Origin: CAVDRM01 sp963611355
Lineage (GTDB): Bacteria; Bacillota; Clostridia; Christensenellales; Aristaeellaceae
Assembly: GCA_963611355.1 (NCBI GenBank)
Contig: CAVDRM010000001.1
Location: 62,001-126,000 of the forward strand
Length of the DNA stretch: 64,000 bases
Reading direction: 5' to 3'
Shown here: piece by piece, positions 17,194-25,871 of the stretch
Layout of the letters: every line of letters begins with the position of its first letter
Numbering within the stretch: the stretch's first letter is position 1
The notes under the pieces: generated by a model
What the model was told of the DNA's origin: nothing
Database searches by the model: none
Seen by the model: only the letters and a program-made list of their open reading frames with translations
Position numbers and translations under genes: made by a program

Positions 17194-20166
17194 TCAAAAA
17201 TACAGCAAAAATGTTTTGATTTCAAAGGAGCCGAAATGAACACGGCTTACATCAACAGCCTGCGGATATTCCTCCAGCATATCCGTTTCAACTATTTTAA
17301 CCATTTTGGTGTTGATTGTAAATGCGCAGTCCGTCTGCTTGCCCATGGATTCATAGACCCGCACCATGAGCGCATTGTCCGCCGTGTCCGCCGGCTTTAT
17401 CGTATCGACAATGATATTCTTGGCATCCGTCAGCAAAATGAAGCCCAAATCATCGGCAATGCCGCCGACGACCTCCGGCTCATTTTGCTCCGCCGCCTTC
17501 TGCGGCACGTCCGAGTCTGCAAAAGCGCCGTCAAAGGGATAAAAAGCATAGGTAAAATGCTGCATTCCCCTGTCAGCATATTGATCGGGCATCATGGCGG
17601 ATTTAAGCAGGGTCAGACGAATTTCGTTATCCGCCACATTGACGCCGTATTTGCCGTCATTGAGCACCGCCGCGCCATGGGCGCCGTCTGTCAGCGCCGA
17701 ATAGCGATGGCTGCAGACCTCGTAACGGTCTTTATCCGTCTGGTAGGAGCGGTGGGTGGGACGCTTCACATAGCCAAACTGAATCTCATGCATTGCTTCC
17801 TCCGCATGGGTGTTCACCGCAAAGGTGACCTTCAGCAGCTTATGGCGCTCCCGCCAGTCGATTTTTGTAACAAAAGCAATGGATTCGGCATCCGCCGTCA
17901 GCACAATCTCCTGCGTCAGGTCGGAAGCGCCGATTTTACGGTTGATTTCCAATGAAGCCCGACATGCCCCCGCATGCATTGCTATGCGCACATCTTCCCC
18001 CGCCGGAACAGGCATATTTTCATACATGCTGCCAAGCTCCCATGCGTCATAGCAGGTGTTCACATCCTTGAACATCAGCAGACGATTCCCTGCGCCTGCC
18101 AGATATTCGGTTTCGCTCCCCTGCTTTTTGACGCTGACCAGCTCGCCCCTTCCGTTGATGCGGCACACAAGATAAGCATTGGACAGCTCATAACAGTTCT
18201 CCCGTTCCAGATACCGCAGCCGCACCGGATGTTCCGGCACGGCGGATAGCTCAACAGCAGCGCTGCTTTGCGCCGGAACGGTTACGCCGCAGATGCGTCT
18301 GGGCCAGCTCAGGCAGTTACAGACCATACGGCTTCCTTGAGCAAGTTCAGACCCCGTCCTCATTTCGTCCATCAGCGCACGGCAGCCCTCGCAGACCGCG
18401 TGAAGCTCCTTTTCGGCTCGCGCATGCACCTTGGCGATGGAAGTGCCGGTGGCAATATCATGGAACTGATTGAACAGCAGCTTTTTCCAAAGGGCATCCA
18501 GCCGCCGCTTCCAATGATCCGGCATTTTCCTGTCTAAAAGAAGATGACGGGCAAGAAAGAATTCCGCCTGTCTCAGCGCATTTTCCGCGTCACGGATGCC
18601 CTTCTTCGTTTTCGCCTGAGAGGTCAGCGCGCCGCGGTGCCAAGCCAGATACAATTCCCCGCGGAAGGTATCCGCCGGCTCCGGATGGCGTTCGAAATAC
18701 TTCACGGGGCTTTCCATCCGGCAGCGGGGCGCTCCCTCCAAATCCGCGCAGCGCTTCGCCATCTCCACCATTTCCCGTGTAGGGCCTCCGCCGCCGTCGC
18801 CAAAGCCAAAGGGGAACATCAACCCGTCGATATTTTCCTGCTGAACGCGGTCCTCCTCCCAGCGGGTGATGAGGTCGCCGGGGCGGAAATCGGCATTGTT
18901 TTTCTTGAAGGTATGCGCCAGGACCCTGCTGCCGTCCATGCCCTCCCACCAAAAAATGTTGTAGGGGAAAGGCTCGCACTCGGACGGCTGCCGAATCAGC
19001 TTTTGCGTGGCAAAGTAAGGGATTTGACATTTCTGCATGATTTGGGGCAAAGCTGCGGAAAAGCCGAAGGTATCCGGCATCCATGCCATTTTGCTGTCAA
19101 CGCCCATTTCCGCACGGAGCCACCGCTTGCCGCGGACAAACTGGCGTATCAGGGATTCGCCGGAGGGGATATTGGTATCGCTTTCCACCCATAAGGCGCC
19201 CTCCGGATAGAATTTTCCTTCTCTGACCTTTTCAAGGACTCTTCCGTAAACATCAGGATACAGCTCCTTCAGCCACTCCGGAATCGGAGGCTCGCAAAGA
19301 AGGAAGCGGTAATCGTCATACTCCTGTGCCAGGGCAAGCTGATTTACGTATGTTCTGGCGGCCTTCCGCATGGTTTCTTCCACCGGCCAAAGCCATGCCA
19401 AATCCAGATGCGACTGTCCAAATACCGTATATTCCGGCATGGTGGAGCCGTTTTTGCAGGCCAGCAGAGGTTTTAAAAGCTTGTCCGCCTCTATGACGGA
19501 GGCCGTCATGTCCGGCTCCGGCAGCTCAAAATCGGCAATGTAGGTGAATTTTTTCAGCCCTTCGACGATTTTCATGGTTCTCAGGCTCTTTTCCGGCAGC
19601 TTTTGAACCAGACTGTAAAGGGTCAGATAATCCATCGCCGCCTGAAAAAGCGCCTCGTTCCAGACGCCGAAGTGGGACTCTCCCACCGTAACCTGATATT
19701 CGGGAGGCTCCGGCACGGAGTCCTCGCCCCACCCGACAGGTCCCGCACCCTCGTTGCGGACGCCGTGCCCTGCATAACATTCCGCATGGATTGCATAGCT
19801 TTCCCCTGCCTTGGCAGCCCGCGACAGGGTGATAAAGCGATGCTTTCTGTCAATAGCACCGGCTTCCCTTCCATTGACCCAGACCAGCATTTCTTCGGCA
19901 GTATTCAGGGAAAACACTGCCCGTTTTCCGTCCAGAGCCTCCGGAATCACGATTTGCGTCCGAAACCAGCCGTATTCCCACTTTCTGCCCCATTCCATGC
20001 CGACAGACGCAGGGGCATAGTGCCCCTGCGCTGCCTGTTCAAAGGGAATATGTTCCATCGTTGTGAAAAAGGAAACGGGCAGCTCCGCGATTTTCCGATA
20101 ATAATGCTTCGGGAACTGCTCGGCCCACATTCTCAGCCGGTCGTTCCATTGACTGCCAATGTTCAT
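17194..20166 (-). CDS. Alpha-mannosidase, GH38
   Basis: 990 residues, full length for bacterial GH38, without signal peptide. An N-terminal beta domain (about 1-215) carries a galactose-binding-like fold (FRTQIVIPEALDGKRAVFSL). The catalytic domain holds zinc ligands in GQSHLDLAWLW (His253, Asp255) and the nucleophile in WMPDTFGFS (Asp365), then HDIATGTS about residue 610 for another zinc ligand. The C-terminal half is the usual large beta-sandwich. GH38 hydrolyses terminal alpha-linked mannose in the cytoplasm. Located between iolB and the ROK kinase with 13- and 17-base gaps, so it is cotranscribed with inositol genes, an uncommon pairing. Confidence 0.92.
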   Translation of the reverse strand: MNIGSQWNDRLRMWAEQFPKHYYRKIAELPVSFFTTMEHIPFEQAAQGHYAPASVGMEWGRKWEYGWFRTQIVIPEALDGKRAVFSLNTAEEMLVWVNGREAGAIDRKHRFITLSRAAKAGESYAIHAECYAGHGVRNEGAGPVGWGEDSVPEPPEYQVTVGESHFGVWNEALFQAAMDYLTLYSLVQKLPEKSLRTMKIVEGLKKFTYIADFELPEPDMTASVIEADKLLKPLLACKNGSTMPEYTVFGQSHLDLAWLWPVEETMRKAARTYVNQLALAQEYDDYRFLLCEPPIPEWLKELYPDVYGRVLEKVREGKFYPEGALWVESDTNIPSGESLIRQFVRGKRWLRAEMGVDSKMAWMPDTFGFSAALPQIMQKCQIPYFATQKLIRQPSECEPFPYNIFWWEGMDGSRVLAHTFKKNNADFRPGDLITRWEEDRVQQENIDGLMFPFGFGDGGGGPTREMVEMAKRCADLEGAPRCRMESPVKYFERHPEPADTFRGELYLAWHRGALTSQAKTKKGIRDAENALRQAEFFLARHLLLDRKMPDHWKRRLDALWKKLLFNQFHDIATGTSIAKVHARAEKELHAVCEGCRALMDEMRTGSELAQGSRMVCNCLSWPRRICGVTVPAQSSAAVELSAVPEHPVRLRYLERENCYELSNAYLVCRINGRGELVSVKKQGSETEYLAGAGNRLLMFKDVNTCYDAWELGSMYENMPVPAGEDVRIAMHAGACRASLEINRKIGASDLTQEIVLTADAESIAFVTKIDWRERHKLLKVTFAVNTHAEEAMHEIQFGYVKRPTHRSYQTDKDRYEVCSHRYSALTDGAHGAAVLNDGKYGVNVADNEIRLTLLKSAMMPDQYADRGMQHFTYAFYPFDGAFADSDVPQKAAEQNEPEVVGGIADDLGFILLTDAKNIIVDTIKPADTADNALMVRVYESMGKQTDCAFTINTKMVKIVETDMLEEYPQAVDVSRVHFGSFEIKTFLLYF

Positions 20167-20179
20167 AGGATTCCCTCTT

Positions 20180-20956
20180 TTATTTCATTCCTGCATCTAT
20201 CCAGGCATACCTGGGATCCACGCTTCTATCCGTCCACGGGTTGCCGTCCAGGTGGCGAATCATCCAGCAGTAATACATCGGGAAAGCCGGCGCCGTTACC
20301 TGCGGATGCGTGACGCCCCCCGGAATGCAGGCGCAGCTTCCGTCCTTGATTTTATACACATCATCGCCCAAAAAGCAAGCGCCGAATCCTTCGCTGCGCT
20401 CATAGCGGTAGTAGTATACCTCCGGCTGGGGATGATGGTGGGGGGTATAGCTGGACCAGCCGCCCTGATGATTGACGACCTCCCCGTTGACCATATTGGA
20501 ATAAGGGGCGTTGCGGTAATCAAACACGGTGCGGACCGTGCGCTTCATCTTGTTTTCAAAGACGTTTAGGCCGAAGATGTCGTCCCGGCAGTCCTCCGGA
20601 CGATAGAACACGGGGGCAAATGCACGTTCGTTTTCCGCAGACTGAATTAAAACTTCGCTGTCAGCTTGGGCGGTGACGGCCGCCTCCGTATTCCGGCAGA
20701 CATGCAGGCAGTAGGGTCCCTCCTCAATGAAGCTGTCCCTCTGTCCCGTCTCCCTGCATCCGTCCCATTGGAAGGTGACTTTGCCCAGCACCAGAAGCAC
20801 TGCAGTTTCTTCCGCCGCACGGCAGAGAGTCAGCGTTTCCCCCGCCTTCATGCGGTGAACCGTGATGTTCATCATCATGTCGTTGACCGTGTCCCCGGCA
20901 CGGGAAAGAACCTTGACCCCGTTTTCAAACTCCGGGCAGGAAAATTTCCGGCTCAT
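20180..20956 (-). CDS. iolB: 5-deoxy-glucuronate isomerase
   Basis: 258 residues, normal IolB length. Double cupin with TLCRAAEETAVLLVLGKVTF in the first half and metal-binding YTPHHHPQPEVYYYRY followed by PGGVTHPQVTAPAFPMYYCWMIRH in the second, the family signature. IolB converts 5-deoxy-glucuronate to 2-deoxy-5-keto-gluconate in myo-inositol catabolism. It follows iolG by 16 bases. Ribosome site GAGGAGG precedes the ATG. Confidence 0.93.
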   Translation of the reverse strand: MSRKFSCPEFENGVKVLSRAGDTVNDMMMNITVHRMKAGETLTLCRAAEETAVLLVLGKVTFQWDGCRETGQRDSFIEEGPYCLHVCRNTEAAVTAQADSEVLIQSAENERAFAPVFYRPEDCRDDIFGLNVFENKMKRTVRTVFDYRNAPYSNMVNGEVVNHQGGWSSYTPHHHPQPEVYYYRYERSEGFGACFLGDDVYKIKDGSCACIPGGVTHPQVTAPAFPMYYCWMIRHLDGNPWTDRSVDPRYAWIDAGMK

Positions 20957-20972
20957 ACGAATTCTTTCCTCC

Positions 20973-21986
20973 TCAATATTCGATTTCGGAAAGTTTCACG
21001 GGGCGATGCTCCAGCACGGACTTCTTGGCGGCAATGCCCATGAGCACGGACTTGAGGCCGTCCTCCACGCCCACCAAAGTGTCGGTGTCGTTTTCGATTG
21101 CGTTGATGAAGCCCTTGACCTCCGTGGCGAAGGACTGCATATACCTTTCCAGAAAGAAGTACAGGGGTTTTTCTCCGGTGACGCCGTCTGCATCGGATAG
21201 AACCATGGAGGATTGGGTATCGTTGGCAGTGGCCGCCATGCCCTTGGAGCCGAAAACCTCCGCCCGCTGGTCGTAGCCGTAGGCGGCGCGGCGGGAATTG
21301 TCAATCACGGCGATGGCCCCGTTTTTCATCTTCAGGGTGATGACCGCCGTATCTACATCCCCGGCTTCACCGATGGCGGGGTCTACCAGAACCGCGGACT
21401 GAACGTATATTTCCTCGGCATCGCAGCCGGCAAGATACCGAACCATATCAAAATCATGAATGGTCATATCCAAAAACATGCCGCCGGAAACCGCAGCGTA
21501 CGCCGCAGAGGGCGGCTCCGGGTCGCGGGAGGTGATTTTGATGATATGGACATCGCCCACCTTGCCGTCCAGAATCGCCTGCTTCACGGCGGCGAAATTG
21601 TGGTCATGGCGGCGGTTGAAGCCGACCTGATACTTGATGCCGCTCTCCTTCAGCGCCTCGACGACCTGCTTGATTTTGGTCAGGTCATGGTCAATGGGCT
21701 TCTCGCAGAACACATGCTTGCCCGCAGCGATGGCTTCCAGAGAAATGGGCGCATGGGTATTGGTGGAGGAGCAGATAAGAACCGCATCAATCTCAGGGTC
21801 GTTCAGAATCTCATGATAATCCTGCGCGGTACGCTCAACGCCCATGCTCAGCAGCCACTTTTGGGTAATTTCATCCATGCAGGGGTCGGCAACAGTCCTG
21901 ATTTGTGCATTGCGGACATAGTTGCAGATGCTTTCCGTGTGTACCTTACCGATGCGGCCGGCGCCGATAATGCCAACGTTAATCAT
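20973..21986 (-). CDS. iolG: Inositol 2-dehydrogenase
   Basis: 337 residues, Gfo/Idh/MocA fold. MINVGIIGAGRIGKVHTESI gives the NAD loop, CEKPIDHDLTKI the EKP catalytic lysine at about residue 97, and GGMFLDMTIHDFDMVRYL the Asp/His of the active site. The last ~100 residues carry the typical YGYDQRAEVFGSKGM segment of IolG. It oxidises myo-inositol to scyllo-inosose with NAD. Unlike the Gfo/Idh homologue at 5052-6188 it keeps the full EKP motif. Confidence 0.93.
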   Translation of the reverse strand: MINVGIIGAGRIGKVHTESICNYVRNAQIRTVADPCMDEITQKWLLSMGVERTAQDYHEILNDPEIDAVLICSSTNTHAPISLEAIAAGKHVFCEKPIDHDLTKIKQVVEALKESGIKYQVGFNRRHDHNFAAVKQAILDGKVGDVHIIKITSRDPEPPSAAYAAVSGGMFLDMTIHDFDMVRYLAGCDAEEIYVQSAVLVDPAIGEAGDVDTAVITLKMKNGAIAVIDNSRRAAYGYDQRAEVFGSKGMAATANDTQSSMVLSDADGVTGEKPLYFFLERYMQSFATEVKGFINAIENDTDTLVGVEDGLKSVLMGIAAKKSVLEHRPVKLSEIEY

Positions 21987-22000
21987 ACATTACCTCCAAA

Positions 22001-22900
22001 TTACAAACCGGTATGTTCCCGGATGAATTGTCTTGCCCGAATAGCATACTCCAGAGGGTCGGCCTTCGCGGGGTCCTGTTCCGCCTCCACGACCATGTAG
22101 CCCTCAAAGCCAGATTCTTCCAGACAGGCAAAAATCGGGGCAAATTCCACGCAGCCGTCGCCGGGGATGGTGAAAGTGCCCTGCCGAACGCCCTCCAGAA
22201 AGCTCCAGCGGTTTTCCCGAACCTTTTCCACCACATCGGGACGGATGTCCTTGAGGTGAACATGCTTGATACGCTTTGCATAACGCCGCACCATTTCAGT
22301 CGGGTTTTCACCGCAGTAGGCAAAGTGGCCGGAATCAAAGAGCAGGCTCACATAGGCGGGGTTCGTTCCGGCCATCAGCCGGTCGGTTTCGGCGGCGGAC
22401 TGGACGACAGTGCCCATGTGATGATGGAAGGTCAGAGCAACGCCGTATTTCTCCAGGCTCAGTTTCCCCATGCGGTTCAGTCCGTCGCAGAGAGTGTCCC
22501 ACTCGGCATCGTTCATTTCATACTTGCCCTCGAACACGGGCTGACTTTGAATGCCCTGAATGGAGTAGCTCTGCTCGGACACGCCCACCACCTTGGCGCC
22601 CATGGCGGCCAGGAAAGCAACGTGCTTTTCAAACGCCGCTTCCGTTTCTTTGTAAGGTCTGCTGATAAGGAAGGCGGAAAACCATGCGTTGCAGATTTCG
22701 ATTCCCCTCAGCTCCAGCATGGGCTTGAGAACAGCCGGATCCTTCGGATACTTGTTGCCCACCTCGGAGCCCGTGAATCCCGCCAGCGCCATCTCACTGA
22801 CGCACTGGCGGAAGGTGTTTTCGCCGCCAAGCTCAGGCAGGTCGTCATTGGTCCATGCGATGGGCGCAATGCCCAGCTTTACATTTTTTCCGGAAAACAT
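22001..22900 (-). CDS. iolE: Inosose dehydratase
   Basis: 299 residues. Starts with the IolE hallmark VKLGIAPIAWTNDDLPELGG, then GFTGSEVGNKYP, LTFHHHMGTVVQSAAETDRLM, YVSLLFDSGHFAYCGENP and HVHLKDIRPDV; the Glu, Asp, His and Glu metal ligands are in place. It dehydrates scyllo-inosose to 3D-trihydroxycyclohexane-1,2-dione. Gaps of 12 and 14 bases to iolD and iolG show tight coupling. Confidence 0.94.
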   Translation of the reverse strand: MFSGKNVKLGIAPIAWTNDDLPELGGENTFRQCVSEMALAGFTGSEVGNKYPKDPAVLKPMLELRGIEICNAWFSAFLISRPYKETEAAFEKHVAFLAAMGAKVVGVSEQSYSIQGIQSQPVFEGKYEMNDAEWDTLCDGLNRMGKLSLEKYGVALTFHHHMGTVVQSAAETDRLMAGTNPAYVSLLFDSGHFAYCGENPTEMVRRYAKRIKHVHLKDIRPDVVEKVRENRWSFLEGVRQGTFTIPGDGCVEFAPIFACLEESGFEGYMVVEAEQDPAKADPLEYAIRARQFIREHTGL

Positions 22901-22912
22901 TTTTCGTCCTCC

Positions 22913-24829
22913 TCAGTATTTTCTGGCCTTGGCCCGATTCAAAAGAAGGCTGTCGCGGGCGGCCTTCTGCTTTTCATTGCCTGTGGTGTCGGCGAGTCCC
23001 ACATTCCACCATGCGCCGTAGCCGTCTGTCATGGTCTTTGGCAGCACCTTGATGTCAATGAGCGTGGAAACCGTCTGGCGCTTCGCATCCTCCAGCGCCG
23101 CCTTCAGTTCCTTCAGATTGGTTGCCGTGTAGGTCTTGCATCCGTAGCCGCCTGCCACCATGGCATAGCTGATGGGAATCAGACCGCCGTTCAGACCGCC
23201 GTGCTCATCGCGGTAGCGGAATTCCGTCGCCAGATTGCCGATGCCGCTGCTCATCTGTAAATTATTGATGCAGCCGAAACCGCAGTTGTCAAAGAGCAAC
23301 ACGTTGATTTTCCTGCCTTCCTGAAGCGAGGTGACCAATTCGGAGTGGAGCATCAGGAACGCGCCGTCGCCGCACAGGGCATAGACCTCCTGCGAGGGCG
23401 CCGCCAGCTTTGCGCCCAGCGCCGCGCAGACTTCGTAGCCCATGGTGGAGAAGCCGTACTCCATCTGGTAGGAATCCTTGCAGTCGGTTGTCCACATCCG
23501 CTGCAAATCGCCGGGAAGACTGCCGGAAGCCCCCACCACGACGGCGTTTTCATCGATGACGTCCCGAATCAGCGCAATGGCGGAAACCTGCGTAATCTCG
23601 CCGCCGTTCAGCTTCACCTGCTCCGAAATGGTCGATTCATGCCGAGCCTTGATGATAGGCTCAAAGTTTTCATCATAGCGGTAAGCGGCAAGCTTCGCAT
23701 ATTCCTCGCTCCACGCCTTTTTCGCCGCTTCCGTCTCGCCGCAGTAGCCGCTGACATAGCCCCTGGCGGCCAGCGCCTCATAAGCCAGGTCAATGGTTGT
23801 CCTGGCGTCTCCGATGACCATAGCGGCATCCATCTTGTTTGCATCGAAGGGAGAAATATTGACGGAAACCAGCTTCGTCCTGCCGTAGAGCTCCTTGGAG
23901 CCTGTGGTAAAATCGGACAGTCTGGTGCCGATGGCAATGATTAAATCCGCGGCTCTCGCCATGGCATTCGCCGCCGAATTGCCGGTCACGCCGACACCGC
24001 CCAGATTCATGGGATGAGAAGACCTGCAGGCGCTCTTGCCCGCCTGCGTCTCCGCAAAGGGGATTTTGAACGCTTCGCAGAATTTTTCCAGCGCTGCGCC
24101 GGCTTCCGAATAGCGGACGCCGCCGCCGCAGATAATCATGGGACGCCTGCTTTCCGCAATGGCCTCCGTCAGCACGTTCAAATCCTCACGGCATGGAAGC
24201 GGACGGCGGATGCGGTGGACGCGCTTTTTGAAGAAATAGTCGGGGAAATCATAGCTTTCGCCCTCTACGTCCTGAGAAAGCGCCACGCAGACGGCGCCGG
24301 TCTCGGCGGGGTCTGTCAGAACCCGAAACGCCTGACAGAGCGAAGTCATCAGCTGCTCCGGGCGGGTAATCCTGTCCCAGAACCTGCATACGGGGCGGAA
24401 TGCGTCATTGGTCGTGACGCCCGGAGCGTATGCCTGCTCAAGCTGCTGCAGCACGGGGTCGGGCTGGCGCACCGCAAAGGTATCGCCGGGAAACAGCAGC
24501 AGGGGAATACGGTTAACGGTAGCACAGGCGGCGGCGGTGACCATATTGGCCGCGCCCGGCCCGATAGAGGAGGCGCAGGCAATGATTTTCCGGCGGTTAT
24601 GCTGGCGGGCAAAGCCGGCTGCCGCATGAGCCATGCCCTGCTCGTTCCTGCCCTGATAGACCCGAAGAGCACCGGGATTCTCATCCAGCGCCTGTCCTAA
24701 GCCCACGACGATGCCGTGGCCGAAAATCGTGAACACGCCATCCACAAATTTGTTTTCGATGCCGTCCAGCGATATGTACTGATTGTCCAGAAATTTGACG
24801 ATGGCCTGCCCTACAGTCATGACGCTCAT
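22913..24829 (-). CDS. iolD: 3D-(3,5/4)-trihydroxycyclohexane-1,2-dione acylhydrolase
   Basis: 638 residues, thiamine diphosphate enzyme. N-terminal pyrimidine-binding domain (FTIFGHGIVVGLGQAL, QGRNEQGMAHAAAGFARQ with the catalytic Glu), a middle Rossmann domain, and the C-terminal ThDP loop CGDGAFLMLHSELVTSLQ with the metal-binding Asn in LFDNCGFGCINN. It opens the inositol-derived ring to 5-deoxyglucuronate. The start at 24829 overlaps the iolC stop by 4 bases (ATGA) and has GGAGG 7 bases upstream; an in-frame ATG at 24853 would overlap iolC more and lacks a ribosome site. Confidence 0.94.
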   Translation of the reverse strand: MSVMTVGQAIVKFLDNQYISLDGIENKFVDGVFTIFGHGIVVGLGQALDENPGALRVYQGRNEQGMAHAAAGFARQHNRRKIIACASSIGPGAANMVTAAACATVNRIPLLLFPGDTFAVRQPDPVLQQLEQAYAPGVTTNDAFRPVCRFWDRITRPEQLMTSLCQAFRVLTDPAETGAVCVALSQDVEGESYDFPDYFFKKRVHRIRRPLPCREDLNVLTEAIAESRRPMIICGGGVRYSEAGAALEKFCEAFKIPFAETQAGKSACRSSHPMNLGGVGVTGNSAANAMARAADLIIAIGTRLSDFTTGSKELYGRTKLVSVNISPFDANKMDAAMVIGDARTTIDLAYEALAARGYVSGYCGETEAAKKAWSEEYAKLAAYRYDENFEPIIKARHESTISEQVKLNGGEITQVSAIALIRDVIDENAVVVGASGSLPGDLQRMWTTDCKDSYQMEYGFSTMGYEVCAALGAKLAAPSQEVYALCGDGAFLMLHSELVTSLQEGRKINVLLFDNCGFGCINNLQMSSGIGNLATEFRYRDEHGGLNGGLIPISYAMVAGGYGCKTYTATNLKELKAALEDAKRQTVSTLIDIKVLPKTMTDGYGAWWNVGLADTTGNEKQKAARDSLLLNRAKARKY

Positions 24830-25857
24830 TGCTTTTCCTCCCTGTCGCAGCACACGGTCTCGCCGTATTTTTCCTTGCAGGCTTTAATGAACGCATGCAC
24901 CTGGTCGGCTCGCGGCATTTCCTCAGAGCAGGAATGGGCTGCCACCATCATGGACGCCTGTGCGCAGCCAAACTCCAGACAATCGTACATATCCCACCCG
25001 CTGTACAGGCCGTACAGAAAGCCCGCGCCGTAGCCGTCGCCTCCGCCGAAGGATTTCAGGGCTTCCACAGGGAAGGGGCGCACGGTATAGCGCCTGCCGT
25101 CGCAGGTATAAGCGCAGGAGCCCTGCCTGCCGTGCTTGATGATAACGATTTTGGCTTGATGCGCCTGCCATGCCTTCGCACTGGCCCAATCGTCCCGTCC
25201 CGGCTCTGTCAGCCTCTCCATCAAATCGAATTCCTCACGGCTGCCAATGATGATGTCCGCATCCCTGCCGACTGCGGAATAATACACGGAGACCTCATCC
25301 GTATTGGCCCAGTTATAGGGGCGGTAGTCAATATCAAAAATCACCCTTGTGCCGAAACGCTTGGCCAGCATCACAGCCTTCAGCGCTGCCTCTCTGGAAG
25401 GGCTTGCCGCCAGCGCCGTGCCGGAAATCAGCAACGCCTTGGTGTTTTTGATGTAATCCTCGTCGATATCGGCCGGATGCAGCTGCAAATCCGCAATGCA
25501 GTTGCGGTACATCAGAATGCTGCTTTCGTCCCTGCTGAGGATTTCCGTAAAGGTCAGGCCGATTTTTTCTCCGTTTGTGCAGCGGCGGATTCGGGAAACA
25601 TCAATGCCCTCCTTTTCAAAGAAATGAAGCACGAAATCGCCCAGCTGGTCATCGGAAACGCGGGCAAAGAAGCCTATCTTCATGCCGTGCCGCGCAGCGC
25701 CCACTGCAATGTTGGCGGGGCTGCCCCCCACATACTTTCTGAATGTGGTGCATTCCTCCAGCGGATGAAAATAGTCCACCGGATTAAAATCCACAGCCAC
25801 CCTGCCCAGCAGCACCAAATCATAGGGGCGGGATTGGTCAAACTCGATATATGTCAT
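24826..25857 (-). CDS. iolC: 5-dehydro-2-deoxygluconokinase (PfkB family)
   Basis: 343 residues. N-terminal YDLVLLGRVAVDFNP and KYVGGSPANIAVGAARHGMKIGF are PfkB motif I as in IolC; the C-terminal motif II reads FGGGDGYGAGFLYGL with the catalytic Asp. IolC phosphorylates 2-deoxy-5-keto-gluconate to DKGP. I chose the ATG at 25857 (MTYIEFD) with GGGAGG upstream. The aldolase IolJ that should act next is not in the window. Confidence 0.93.
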   Translation of the reverse strand: MTYIEFDQSRPYDLVLLGRVAVDFNPVDYFHPLEECTTFRKYVGGSPANIAVGAARHGMKIGFFARVSDDQLGDFVLHFFEKEGIDVSRIRRCTNGEKIGLTFTEILSRDESSILMYRNCIADLQLHPADIDEDYIKNTKALLISGTALAASPSREAALKAVMLAKRFGTRVIFDIDYRPYNWANTDEVSVYYSAVGRDADIIIGSREEFDLMERLTEPGRDDWASAKAWQAHQAKIVIIKHGRQGSCAYTCDGRRYTVRPFPVEALKSFGGGDGYGAGFLYGLYSGWDMYDCLEFGCAQASMMVAAHSCSEEMPRADQVHAFIKACKEKYGETVCCDREEKQ

Positions 25858-25871
25858 CTGAAAGTCCTCCC